In this document: positions 15,096 to 23,483 of the stretch, piece after piece
Position numbering within the stretch: position 1 is the first letter of the stretch
How the letters are laid out: the number at the start of each line of letters is the position of its first letter
NCBI GenBank assembly: GCA_003327425.1
Contig: QOQW01000014.1
Location: 1-64,000, forward strand
DNA: 64,000 bases
Direction: 5' to 3'
Source of the DNA: Candidatus Ozemibacter sibiricus
Lineage (GTDB): Bacteria > Muiribacteriota > Ozemobacteria > Ozemobacterales > Ozemobacteraceae
Translations under genes and position numbers: made by a program
Notes under the pieces: generated by a model
Database searches by the model: none
Seen by the model: the letters and a program-made list of their open reading frames with translations, nothing else
Told to the model about the DNA's origin: nothing

Positions 15096-16562
15096 ATGAG
15101 CCGTTTGCGGTGGGGGCACGTTCTGTGGAGGGCGCTGGGCCTGGCCGTGGTCGGTCTGGCCGTGGGGGGGGCGGCGGCGGTCGGAGCGGTGGGCCCGTCG
15201 CCCGATCTGCCGGCCATCGTGGCGGTACTGCAGGCCGATCCGACCAATGTCGGCGCCCTCAACGCCTATGGCATCGAACAGGCGCGCGCCGGCGACCTGA
15301 TCGGCGCGATCCGAACCTGGCGCTACGCCATCGATCTGGCTCCACGCTACGTGCATCTCTACAACAACATCGGCAGCGCCTTGCGCCGCCTGGGCCATTT
15401 GAAAGAGGCGCGCGAGTGGTATCAGGCCAGTCTGCGCCTGCAGCCGACCTATTGGACCTGGTACAACCTCGGGTTGCTTCAAGAAGAGATGGGCCGGACG
15501 ACCGAGGCGATGCAGGCCTACTGGGAGGCGGTGCGACTCTTCCCGGCCTTCATGGCGGCTCGCGAGCGGTACCTGCGCCTGGAGCGCCTGGCCCGGGAAG
15601 CGCCGCCGGCGCGGCCGACCGCGCCAGCTTCTCCGACGGCTCCGTCGCCGGTGGCCAAACCGCCGGTGCCGATCCTGGCCGAGGCCGAGCCGAGCCTGCG
15701 ACCTCAGGGCGGCGAGGATGACCGGTCGGGGGATCGGCCGGAAACCCCAACTCCATCCGCAGGGGGAGCAACGTCGGTTTCGCCGTCGCCAGGCGACCGG
15801 GTTCCTCGTGCGCCTTCTGAGCGCGTCGCGGGTGCGACCGCCGAACGGGCGAAGCGGCCGGCCGCAGAGCGCGCCTCGACGGCCGGACCGCTCGAGGAAT
15901 CGTTGACCGCCGAGACGCCGGCTCGCGAGTATGACGTGGTGCGGCTGCCCGGCGACAGCGGCGGGCAGGTCTTCCTGACCTTCGACGGCGGGGCCGATGC
16001 CGACGGCCTCGAACCGATCCTGGCCGCGCTGGCGGCGCGCGGCGTGCGCTCGACCTTCTTCCTGACCGGCCAGTGGGTGAAACGGTATCCTGAGCTGGCG
16101 CGCCGCATCCTCGCCAGCGGTCATGAGATCGCCAACCACAGCATGAGCCACCAGAACATGGCCAACTGGAGCAAGGAAGCCATCGCCGCAGAGCTCGAGA
16201 AAGCCGAACAGGTCTTCGTGGCGGTGCTCGGGCGGCGCGGGGCGCCGTTCTTCCGCTTCCCCTTCGGGGCGCAGAACCGCCGGGTCGAGCAGTTCACCGA
16301 AGAACTCGGCTACCGTCCTGTCTACTGGCATATCGACACCCTCGATTGGAAGGAGCCGTCGGTCGACTCGATCGTCGACAAGGTGGCGAGCCGCATCCGG
16401 CGCGGGGCCGTCGTCCTGATGCATGTCGGCAGCCGCAACGGAGCCAAGGCGTTGCCGACCATCCTCGATCACCTGCTGGTCCGCGGCTACCGCCCCGACC
16501 GCCTGTCGGCCCTCGATCCCGCCCAGATCGCGGCCCTGCCGACCATCGGCCGCCACCGCTGA
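15096..16562 (+). CDS. TPR-containing exported polysaccharide deacetylase (CE4/NodB)
   Basis: This is a 488-residue protein. Residues 1-33 form a signal anchor. Residues 35-165 carry three TPR units (AIRTWRYAIDLAPRYVHLYNNIG and the repeats after it). Residues 170-275 are a Pro/Ala-rich linker, and 285-475 form a NodB deacetylase domain. The domain has VFLTFDGG, HSMSHQNM (the HxxxH zinc-binding motif), FFRFPFGAQN and VLMHVG. The usual TFDD is TFDG, so the second motif-1 aspartate, normally a metal ligand, is missing. Substrates are probably N-acetylated envelope polymers such as peptidoglycan. No ribosome-binding site stands out before the ATG at 15096. Confidence 0.82.
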   Translation: MSRLRWGHVLWRALGLAVVGLAVGGAAAVGAVGPSPDLPAIVAVLQADPTNVGALNAYGIEQARAGDLIGAIRTWRYAIDLAPRYVHLYNNIGSALRRLGHLKEAREWYQASLRLQPTYWTWYNLGLLQEEMGRTTEAMQAYWEAVRLFPAFMAARERYLRLERLAREAPPARPTAPASPTAPSPVAKPPVPILAEAEPSLRPQGGEDDRSGDRPETPTPSAGGATSVSPSPGDRVPRAPSERVAGATAERAKRPAAERASTAGPLEESLTAETPAREYDVVRLPGDSGGQVFLTFDGGADADGLEPILAALAARGVRSTFFLTGQWVKRYPELARRILASGHEIANHSMSHQNMANWSKEAIAAELEKAEQVFVAVLGRRGAPFFRFPFGAQNRRVEQFTEELGYRPVYWHIDTLDWKEPSVDSIVDKVASRIRRGAVVLMHVGSRNGAKALPTILDHLLVRGYRPDRLSALDPAQIAALPTIGRHR

Positions 16563-16596
16563 GCTGGTCGCGAGTCTTGGGTGGCTGGCGGGGGGA

Positions 16597-17160
16597 TCAG
16601 CCTCCGGTCAGGCAGGCGGCGAGAGCAGCCTCGGGAGTGGCGGCGATGGCGAGCAGGTCGAGGTGTTCGGCCCTGATCGTGCGCTGCGCCACGCCATGGC
16701 GCAGGAAGGCGAGCAGGGGCTGCCAGTAGCCGTCGGTGTCGAGCAGGACGATCGGCTTGCGGTGCAGGCCGAGCTGCTTGAGCGCCAGAGTGTCGAACAG
16801 TTCGTCGAGGGTGCCGAGGCCGCCCGGCAGCACCAGGAAGGCGCCGGCTCGTTCGATCATCGTCGCCTTGCGCGTGCGCAGGTCGGGCACGGCCACCACC
16901 TCGTCGAGATCAGGATGGGCGATGCCCTGCTCGACCATGAACTCCGGCACGATGCCGATGACCCGGCCGCCGGCCGCCTGGTGGGCGTCGGCGGTGATCT
17001 TCATCAGACCGCAGGTCGTTCCGCCGTAGATGAGGGCGAGGCCGGCTTCGGCGAGGAGGCGGCCGGTCCGGGCGCCCGCTTCTTTGATGGCGGGGGAGAC
17101 GGTGGCGCTCGACGCGCAGTAGACACAGACGGTGGCAGGGTGCAGGCGATGATGTTCCAT
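16597..17160 (-). CDS. LOG-family phosphoribohydrolase-like protein
   Basis: This is a 187-residue protein of the LONELY GUY/TIGR00730 family. It has VCVYCASSATVSP near the N-terminus, LIYGGTTCGLMKITADAH, and the nucleotide-binding signature PGGLGTLDELFD. These enzymes hydrolyse nucleoside 5'-monophosphates (cytokinin riboside type) to base plus ribose 5-phosphate, and some bind purine nucleotides. The length is normal. I start it at the ATG at 17160; a TTG at 17187 would add nine residues, and neither has a strong ribosome-binding site. It is convergent with the deacetylase gene and has no operon partner. Confidence 0.85.
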   Translation of the reverse strand: MEHHRLHPATVCVYCASSATVSPAIKEAGARTGRLLAEAGLALIYGGTTCGLMKITADAHQAAGGRVIGIVPEFMVEQGIAHPDLDEVVAVPDLRTRKATMIERAGAFLVLPGGLGTLDELFDTLALKQLGLHRKPIVLLDTDGYWQPLLAFLRHGVAQRTIRAEHLDLLAIAATPEAALAACLTGG

Positions 17161-17299
17161 GGCCACCAGGATACCTCGATTTTTCAAGACATGGGGACAT
17201 GTTCTGGAGAAAACCGAATCTGTCGCCTTTGTTATCGGGCCAAGCGCTTCAGACTGGACACCGGCGCCGTGGTTGGCCGACCTTCTGTGAAAAGGGGGG

Positions 17300-17324
17300 C
17301 CAGGGGCCGGTGGCCCCTGGCGGT
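17300..17324. repeat. Palindromic repeat, copy 1
   Basis: CCAGGGGCC and GGCCCCTGG, separated by three bases, form a perfect 9-bp stem and are followed by CGGT. A near-identical element lies at 37932-37956, with the same arms, same spacer length and same trailing CGGT, and with a similar GAAAA-rich lead-in. Both are intergenic. This suggests a small dispersed hairpin family rather than a simple terminator. Confidence 0.6.
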
Positions 17325-17336
17325 CTGCTCGAACCG

Positions 17337-17369
17337 CCGGGTCGAGGTATCCGAAGGGGATCGACCCGG
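17337..17369. terminator. Hairpin downstream of the MetX-like gene
   Basis: CCGGGTCGA (17337-17345) pairs with TCGACCCGG (17361-17369), a perfect 9-bp stem 12 bases past the stop of the leftward MetX-like gene. It could end that transcript. Confidence 0.4.
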
Positions 17370-17380
17370 CGGGGATCGGC

Positions 17381-18712
17381 TCAGGGTTGGCCGGCCTCGA
17401 TGAACTGCCGCAAGCGGTCTTTGAAGGAATCGGTTTCGAACAGGCAGGAGAGATGGCCGTTGCGGCTGTCGTAGCAGAACAGCTCGCCGCGCGGCAGGTA
17501 TTTGAGCGCTTCTTCGGCCTGGGCCCGGGTGAACATCAGATCGGATTCATCGATGATCATCAGGGCGGGCATGGTGACGCGGCTCAGGGCCTGAGCGAAC
17601 GTCTCGTCCCCTTCGCGCAGATCGAACAGGATGTTGGCTTTGGCGATGTAGAGGTAGTGGTTGGGATCGAAGAACTTCATGCGGCCGCGGACGATGTTTT
17701 CGACCTCGGTGTCGACCAGGAACCGGCCGTCATGCGAACGGTAGGGATCGGGGGTGCCGGAAGCCAGGCGGCGTCCGAACGAGGCCTCGGCCCAGGCATC
17801 GGTGCGGGTCACCATCAGCAGGATCTTGAAGGCCTGCAGCAGCCCGTCGAGCGGGGGTTCCCCGCCGTAGTAGTCACCGCCTCGCCACTTCGGATCGAGC
17901 TTGATGGCATCGATGCCGAGCTGGTTGGGCATCATCAGGCACCAGGGGCGCATCATCGGGGTGGCGAAGACGGCGACCAGCCGCTCGACCATCTCGGGGT
18001 GGTGACGACCCCACATCCAGGCTTGCAGACCGCCCATCGAAGGGCCGATGACCAGCCGCAAACGCTTGATGCCCAGATGGTCGAGCAGGAGCTTCTGAGT
18101 ACGGATCACGTCTTCGAGCGTAAAGATGGGGAAATTCATGCCGTATGGCCGCCCGGTGGTCGGATCGATGGTGGCCGGTCCGGTGGTATGCACGCGGGGA
18201 TTGTAGACGTTGAGGTTGGCCAGGCTGTCCACGCAGATGACGAAGGAGCGATCGGTGTCGATGACCTTGCCGGGGCCGATCAGGGAATCCCACCAACCGG
18301 GTTGCGGGTCATCGGCGGCATAGCGGCCGGCCGCATGGCTCTGGCCGGTGAAATAGTGGCAGACGAGGATGACATTGTCGCGGTTCGGGGCCAGAGTGCC
18401 GTAGGTCTCGTAGCCGACTTCGACCGGCAGGCGCCGGCGGGCATGCCGGAAAAGGAAATCGGGGATCCGGAACACTTTCTTTTCGACCAGCGGCAGGGTG
18501 CGGGTGGCCACCGCGTCTGCGGCGGATGGAGAAGCGGCCCATACCTGGCTTGCCTGGCCCAGAGAGGCAATCAGCACCAGAAGAAGGGTGAAGGTCACCC
18601 CCGGAACGCCCCAATAAAAAGATACAGGGAGGCGGTGGTTGATCCTGCCGTTGCTTCGGACAATGGGGATGGGGCGAGAGGCCAGAGAGGCGGGAACGGG
18701 ACGAACGGTCAT
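17381..18712 (-). CDS. Exported MetX-like alpha/beta hydrolase
   Basis: This is a 443-residue protein starting at the ATG at 18712 behind AGGAGG; the open frame runs 160 codons further upstream without a site. A basic region and hydrophobic segment (residues about 40-65, FTLLLVLIASLGQASQVWA) make a signal peptide. The mature protein follows homoserine O-acetyltransferase: GYETYGTLAPNRDNVILVCHYFTG, then the nucleophile elbow GPSMGGLQAW, an aspartate in IIDESDLMF and a histidine in RNGHLS. MetX is normally cytoplasmic, so a secreted member probably has a different role, such as an esterase or acyltransferase acting in the envelope. No methionine genes are nearby. Confidence 0.75.
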   Translation of the reverse strand: MTVRPVPASLASRPIPIVRSNGRINHRLPVSFYWGVPGVTFTLLLVLIASLGQASQVWAASPSAADAVATRTLPLVEKKVFRIPDFLFRHARRRLPVEVGYETYGTLAPNRDNVILVCHYFTGQSHAAGRYAADDPQPGWWDSLIGPGKVIDTDRSFVICVDSLANLNVYNPRVHTTGPATIDPTTGRPYGMNFPIFTLEDVIRTQKLLLDHLGIKRLRLVIGPSMGGLQAWMWGRHHPEMVERLVAVFATPMMRPWCLMMPNQLGIDAIKLDPKWRGGDYYGGEPPLDGLLQAFKILLMVTRTDAWAEASFGRRLASGTPDPYRSHDGRFLVDTEVENIVRGRMKFFDPNHYLYIAKANILFDLREGDETFAQALSRVTMPALMIIDESDLMFTRAQAEEALKYLPRGELFCYDSRNGHLSCLFETDSFKDRLRQFIEAGQP

Positions 18713-19245
18713 GGAGCTTCCTCCTGGAGAAGATGACGATACTATCGGCGAGGCCTGCTCGCCAGCGCTGAAACACCACGACAATGACCGGAACGGCGTG
18801 GCGAATGTGACACCTGGAGCGATTGGCTCTTTGCCGGGAGCAGAGGCTACAAGGCCTGGCGTCCTTTCAGGAGAGGGTTTGGCTGCAGGACTCGTCAGAT
18901 TATACGCGGAGGCATCGAGTGATCCTGGTTGTAACGATGACTCCTTCCTTTGGCGAGCGATGCTCGATGGCGCCAGGTTCCTGCCAGGGATGCTCGGAAT
19001 CGAGGGGGTGCCAGGGGGTGCCGCTCGATGGAGGAGCCGACGCGAGCCGATGAGGATGGGAGCGGCCAGCGAGCCTGAGGCCGATGAGCCTGAGGCCGAC
19101 GAGCTCCCGCCACCTGCTCCCGATTGCTGCGCGAGCATGGCGGCGTGGTCTGAGCTGGGGTTGCTGCGGCAGGAGCGAACCCGTATAATGGGCGCACCTT
19201 TCAACCCGCCTCGGCACCCAGAGGCGTCAATCGGGGAGCATTCGC
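18713..19245. other. Intergenic region between divergent MetX-like and glycyl-tRNA synthetase genes
   Basis: These 533 bases contain no gene I can support; frames are open on both strands but lack starts with ribosome-binding sites. It contains a short tandem duplication near 19070-19100 (units built on GAGCCTGAGGCCGA) and a TATAAT promoter element at 19194-19199. I see no T-box core or tRNA. Confidence 0.5.
19194..19199 (+). promoter_or_regulatory. -10 element TATAAT for glycyl-tRNA synthetase
   Basis: This is a perfect TATAAT 47 bases ahead of the start codon. No matching -35 box is found at 16-18 bases, so the promoter may depend on an activator or on other contacts. Confidence 0.45.
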
Positions 19246-20652
19246 ATGTCGGTCGTCGATCTCGACAAGATCATTTCGCTCTGCAAGCGTCGCGGATTCC
19301 TGTTCCAGGGCAGCGAACAATACGGCGGTCTGCAGGGCACCTGGGACTACGGCCCGCTCGGCGTCGAATTGAAGAACAACGTCAAACGAGCCTGGTGGAA
19401 GCGCATGGTCTACGAGCGCGACGACATGGAAGGCCTCGACTGCGCCATCCTGATGAACCGCTTGGTGCTCAAATACAGCGGCCATGAAGATACCTTCAGC
19501 GATCCGATGGTCGACTGCCGCAAGTGCAAGAAGCGGTACCGGGCCGACCAGGTCGATCCCAACGAGAAGTGCAGCGAAGGCGGCACCCACGACCTGACCC
19601 CGCCGCGCCCGTTCAATCTGATGTTCAAGACCACGGTGGGGCCGGTGGCCGACGAGGACAACATCGCCTACCTGCGCCCCGAGACGGCCCAGGGCATTTT
19701 CGTCAATTTCAAGAACGTCCTCGATTCGACCAACCGCAAGGTGCCGTTCGGCATCGCCCAGATCGGCAAGGCCTATCGCAACGAGATCACCCCGAAGAAC
19801 TTCATCTTCCGGGTCCGCGAGTTCGAGCAGATGGAGATCGAGTTCTTCGTCAAGCCCGGCACCGACGAAGAATGGTACCGGCGCTGGGTCGAAGAGCGGT
19901 TCAACTGGTACGTGCAACTGGGCATCCGGCCCGAGAACCTGCGGCGCTACGAGCAGAAGCCCGAAGAGCTGGCCCACTACTCGAAGGCCACCACCGATCT
20001 GCTCTATCGGTTCTTCCCTGATCGCCCCGAGGAGAGCAAACAGTTCGACGAGGTCGAGGGCATCGCCAACCGCGGCGACTTCGACCTGACCTGTCATAGC
20101 AAGGGCGGCAAGCTGGTGCTGAAAGACGGCACCGTCATTCCCAACCAGCATGCGGTCAACCGGCTGACCTGGTTCGATCATGAGACCAACCAGCACATCG
20201 TCCCGTATGTCATCGAGCCGTCGGCCGGCGTCGATCGCGCCACCCTGGCCTTCTTGATGGATGCGTACCATGAGGAGCAGGTCAAAGAGGAAACGCGGGT
20301 CGTATTGCGCCTGCACCCCGAGCTGGCGCCCATCAAGGTCGCGGTGCTGCCGCTCAAGAAGAACCACGACGGGATCGTCGCCATCGCCAAGGAGATCAAG
20401 CAGACCCTCCAGAAGAAATGCGGCTGGCGCACCGTCTACGACGACACCGCCGGCATCGGCAAGCTCTACCGCCGGCAGGACGAGGTCGGCACGCCGTTCT
20501 GCATCACCGTCGACTTCGACACCCTCGGCGAGGGGAAGGATCCCGCCCTGGCCCGGACCGTCACCGTGCGCGATCGCGATACCATGGGACAGGTGCGGGT
20601 GGCCATCGACCAGTTGCCGACGTACCTGGCCGAGCGCCTGGGAGCGCTGTGA
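19246..20652 (+). CDS. glyQS: Glycyl-tRNA synthetase (dimeric class II)
   Basis: This is a 468-residue alpha2-type GlyRS, which charges tRNA-Gly with glycine using ATP. Diagnostic segments are [26 protein letters not shown] near the N-terminus, a CRKC...C zinc-like insertion, [56 protein letters not shown] (class II motif 2) and [17 protein letters not shown] (motif 3). The C-terminal anticodon-binding domain is [11 protein letters not shown] onward. It starts at the ATG at 19246 behind GGGGAG. A single-chain dimeric enzyme replaces the alpha2beta2 (GlyQ plus GlyS) form, so some databases would name it glyS. Confidence 0.95.
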   Translation: MSVVDLDKIISLCKRRGFLFQGSEQYGGLQGTWDYGPLGVELKNNVKRAWWKRMVYERDDMEGLDCAILMNRLVLKYSGHEDTFSDPMVDCRKCKKRYRADQVDPNEKCSEGGTHDLTPPRPFNLMFKTTVGPVADEDNIAYLRPETAQGIFVNFKNVLDSTNRKVPFGIAQIGKAYRNEITPKNFIFRVREFEQMEIEFFVKPGTDEEWYRRWVEERFNWYVQLGIRPENLRRYEQKPEELAHYSKATTDLLYRFFPDRPEESKQFDEVEGIANRGDFDLTCHSKGGKLVLKDGTVIPNQHAVNRLTWFDHETNQHIVPYVIEPSAGVDRATLAFLMDAYHEEQVKEETRVVLRLHPELAPIKVAVLPLKKNHDGIVAIAKEIKQTLQKKCGWRTVYDDTAGIGKLYRRQDEVGTPFCITVDFDTLGEGKDPALARTVTVRDRDTMGQVRVAIDQLPTYLAERLGAL

Positions 20653-20673
20653 GCCGCGCGCCAGGAGGATGCG

Positions 20674-21132
20674 ATGAGCGACCTGCAGCGGTTGATCGAG
20701 AAGATCAGGAAGATCCAGGCGCTGTATGATGGCGCGGCGACGAGCGGGGAACGCGCTGCCGCCCTGGCCGCCCTGCAGCGGTTGCAGGAAGGGCTCGGCC
20801 CGGCCGGCCAGCGCTATACCGCGCCGCCGCCCCCGCCGCCGCCCCGACCGGCGCCGGAAACCGAGATCGAATACCGGTTCTCGCTCGACAACCCGTGGTC
20901 GCGGAAACTGCTGCGGGCCTTGCTCGAGAAAGCCGGCATCCGTCCGTATCGGCGGCATGGCCAGCGTCGGACGACGGTCACGGCGCGGCTGAAACCCTCG
21001 TTCTGCGAGGGCGTGCTCTGGCCGGAATTCCAGAAGATCAACGCCCTGCTCAACGAATATCTGGAAGAGACGGCCGATCGGGTCATCGCCGAAGCGATCG
21101 GACGATTCTCTCCTGACGACGGCATGGAATGA
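20674..21132 (+). CDS. DUF2786-like hypothetical protein
   Basis: This is a 152-residue protein with AGGAGG before its ATG. Residues 1-42 (LQRLIEKIRKIQALYDGAATSGERAAALAAL) resemble the short helical DUF2786 region that starts with a K-I-x-K-I pattern. A poly-proline linker (residues 50-58) joins it to a basic C-terminal domain (RPYRRHGQRRTTVTARL onward) that could bind nucleic acid. It follows glycyl-tRNA synthetase by 21 bases and precedes a DNA methyltransferase by 111, so the three may be transcribed together. Function unknown. Confidence 0.6.
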   Translation: MSDLQRLIEKIRKIQALYDGAATSGERAAALAALQRLQEGLGPAGQRYTAPPPPPPPRPAPETEIEYRFSLDNPWSRKLLRALLEKAGIRPYRRHGQRRTTVTARLKPSFCEGVLWPEFQKINALLNEYLEETADRVIAEAIGRFSPDDGME

Positions 21133-21243
21133 CCTGCCAGCTTCAAAGCAGGAGCGGAGGGGGCGAGCGCCCGGCCTGACCGCAGGCGTGGTGGAACCGA
21201 CGGATGGCCTGCGCAAGTCGGGGGGGAGACAGGTCCTCGAGCG

Positions 21244-22305
21244 ATGAGGCCCCAGGAAGACGCTGAGCGGTCGCGGAAAAACCCGGCTGGTGGACGACCA
21301 GCCTCGGGCCGTGGCGATACCGGCCTATTGCCACCGCAGCGCCGCGCCCGTGGGGCAGGTCGCGCGCGAACGCGGCGAGCCAGAACCGCCACCGCCCCCA
21401 CCACCGCGCCTGCCCTCTCCCCGGCCGCCTTGGCGGCGCCGATTCCGGCGGGGCCGGCGGCCAGCGAACCGTCGGCGCCGAACCTGCCCGATTGGCTGAT
21501 CGGGCCGTGCCTCGAAACGGCGAGTCGGCTGCCGCGCGGCATCGCGCGGCTGGTCTACCTCGATCCCCCCTTTCTGACGGGCCGGCCGCGGGTCGGCCCG
21601 GCGCGGTCGGGGGCGGCCGACGCGCGCGCCTCGACGGCGGCCGACCGCTATGTGTTCGACGATCGGTGGCCGGGGCGGTTGGCCACCTATCTGCCCTGGC
21701 TCGAGGCCAACCTGCGGGCGCTTCTGCCCTTGCTGATGCCGGGGGGCAGCCTGGTGCTGCATCTCGACGCGCGCACGGTGCATTATGCCAAGGTGCTGCT
21801 CGATTGGTTGATGGGCGAACAGGCTTTCATCAACGAGATCATCTGGCACTATACCGGTGGCGGCCGCTCCAAGACGCGGTTTTCCAACAAGCACGACACG
21901 CTGCTGTGGTATGCGACGGGGCCCCGACCAGTGTTCAACGTCGATGCAGTGCGGGTGCCCTACCAACCGACCTCGGGCTACGCCCGCAGCGGCATCGTTT
22001 CGGCGGCCGGGCGGCGGTACCTGCCGCATCCCGCCGGCACGCCCGTCGACGATGTCTGGGACATCCCCATCGTCAACCCGATGTCGGCCGAGCGGGTCGG
22101 CTACCCCACGCAGAAGCCGTTGGCCCTGCTGGAGCGACTGATCGCGGCGTTGACCAATCCGGGCGATCTGGTGGTCGATCTGTTCTGCGGCAGCGGGACC
22201 ACCCTGGTGGCGGCGGCGCGGCTCGGCCGGCGCTGGGTCGGCGGCGATCGTTCGCCGGCCGCGATCGCCTGCGCCCGTCGCCGGATGGAGACCCTGGGAT
22301 CGTGA
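21244..22305 (+). CDS. Orphan site-specific DNA methyltransferase
   Basis: This is an up-to-353-residue beta-class methyltransferase (N6-adenine or N4-cytosine). The catalytic motif DPPF lies at about residue 104, followed by GGSLVLHLD, INEIIWHYTGGGRSKTRFSNKHDTLLWY, VGYPTQKPLALLERLI and the AdoMet motif FCGSGTT near the C-terminus. This order (IV before I) and the YPTQKP signature are typical of the class. No restriction enzyme is adjacent, so it is probably a solitary regulatory or housekeeping methylase. The first 75 residues are Ala/Pro/Arg-rich low complexity and the start site is uncertain; the ATG at 21244 has only a weak site. Confidence 0.85.
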   Translation: MRPQEDAERSRKNPAGGRPASGRGDTGLLPPQRRARGAGRARTRRARTATAPTTAPALSPAALAAPIPAGPAASEPSAPNLPDWLIGPCLETASRLPRGIARLVYLDPPFLTGRPRVGPARSGAADARASTAADRYVFDDRWPGRLATYLPWLEANLRALLPLLMPGGSLVLHLDARTVHYAKVLLDWLMGEQAFINEIIWHYTGGGRSKTRFSNKHDTLLWYATGPRPVFNVDAVRVPYQPTSGYARSGIVSAAGRRYLPHPAGTPVDDVWDIPIVNPMSAERVGYPTQKPLALLERLIAALTNPGDLVVDLFCGSGTTLVAAARLGRRWVGGDRSPAAIACARRRMETLGS

Positions 22306-22307
22306 CG

Positions 22308-22316
22308 TGGTAGAAT
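22308..22316 (+). promoter_or_regulatory. Extended -10 promoter element (TGG-TAGAAT)
   Basis: TAGAAT at 22311-22316 is preceded by TGG and lies 41 bases ahead of the DUF4097 gene start. It has the same form as the elements at 6369, 13922, 48660 and 59648. Confidence 0.45.
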
Positions 22317-22356
22317 GGGGCATCCTACCGGAAGACCGTCAGAGGAGGGGATAACC

Positions 22357-23451
22357 ATGTCAGAAGCCCGCAAGAAGATTCTCGAGATGCTGGCGCAGGG
22401 GAAGATCACCGTCGAGCAATCGGAAGAATTGCTGGCGGCCCTCGAGAAGGACCACCGCGATGCTGATCGCAAGCGCAGTTTCGCCGAAGAACTCGGCGCC
22501 TTCGCCGAGAACTTCCAGAAACAGGTGCGCGAGGCCATCAAGAAGGCCGAGCCGCCGGGCCGCGAGTTCAAATCCCGGCTCAAGGAGTTCGGGGGCTGGG
22601 TGCAGAACATGATGGGCAGCATGGTGGCCGAGTTCGGCCAGGTCCGGGGCGAGCCGCTCGACGGCCTCACCGTCGAGTTCGCGGTGCCGGAGCCCGATGG
22701 GTTTTCTCAGGTCCGCGTCGCCCAGATCGAGAATCTCTTCGGCTCGGTCACCATCCGGGAAGGGGCGGCCTTCGCGCTGCGCGTGATGGGGCGTATCAGC
22801 CAGTCCGCCCTGGCCGGCCAGCCGCCCAACCTGTGGTTCGTGCAGCATGGCATCCGGGTCGAGGGCGAGACCCTGCAGATCGGTTTCGATCGCGCCGCTC
22901 CCACGCGGGCCGTGCTCGATCTCGAGCTGACGCTGCCGCCGATGATCGTGCTGCGGTGTCGCTCGGTCTCGGCCACCCTGAACATCAAAGGCGGGTTCCC
23001 GGTCGAGCAATTGAAGACGGTCAGCGGGGACATCCATCTGAGCGGGGTGCACCTGCGCCAGGCCAGGCTCGAGACGGTCAGCGGCGATTTCTTCATCGAG
23101 GGCGGGACGCTGGCCGCCGAAGGCGTTTCGACCTCCGGCGATTTCCGGTGCAAGGGGGCGCGCCTCGAACGGTTGGAGATCCAGTCGATCTCCGGCGATC
23201 TCGAGCTGATCCGCCCCGAAGTCGGCGAGGGCAGCCAGATCCGCCTCAATTCCACGTCGGGCGACATCTTCGTCGGACAGGTGCAGGGGCCGTGGTCGTC
23301 GGTCGAGATCTCCAGCCGTACCGGCACCGCCAAGATCACCTGGGAAGGCACGGCGCATCCCGGTCTGCGGCACGGCACCAAGCTCGAATCGGGGCATGCC
23401 GGCGCCACCTTCGTCGCCGAGACGGTCAGCGGGACCGTCGAGTTCGTCTGA
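22357..23451 (+). CDS. DUF4097 (adhesin-like beta-helix) protein with SHOCT-type N-terminus
   Basis: This is a 364-residue protein starting at the ATG at 22357 behind AGAGGAGGGG. Residues 1-25 (RKKILEMLAQGKITVEQSEELL) form the short helical SHOCT-like motif. A charged helical section follows to about 95. From about 110 a beta-solenoid with regular SGD steps appears: VSGDIHLSGVHL, VSGDFFIEGG, SGDFRCKGARL, SGDLELIRPE, SGDIFVGQ. This is the DUF4097 pattern. No signal peptide is present, so a cytoplasmic or membrane-peripheral location is likely. It is followed by the citrate lyase genes after 32 bases. Confidence 0.8.
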   Translation: MSEARKKILEMLAQGKITVEQSEELLAALEKDHRDADRKRSFAEELGAFAENFQKQVREAIKKAEPPGREFKSRLKEFGGWVQNMMGSMVAEFGQVRGEPLDGLTVEFAVPEPDGFSQVRVAQIENLFGSVTIREGAAFALRVMGRISQSALAGQPPNLWFVQHGIRVEGETLQIGFDRAAPTRAVLDLELTLPPMIVLRCRSVSATLNIKGGFPVEQLKTVSGDIHLSGVHLRQARLETVSGDFFIEGGTLAAEGVSTSGDFRCKGARLERLEIQSISGDLELIRPEVGEGSQIRLNSTSGDIFVGQVQGPWSSVEISSRTGTAKITWEGTAHPGLRHGTKLESGHAGATFVAETVSGTVEFV

Positions 23452-23483
23452 ACGGAGACAACCCAAACGCAAAGGGAAGGAAC

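Noticed and set aside
18713-19245. Possible T-box or other tRNA-sensing leader ahead of glycyl-tRNA synthetase
   Set aside because: I found no T-box core, specifier loop or terminator/antiterminator pair; only a -10 element is clear.
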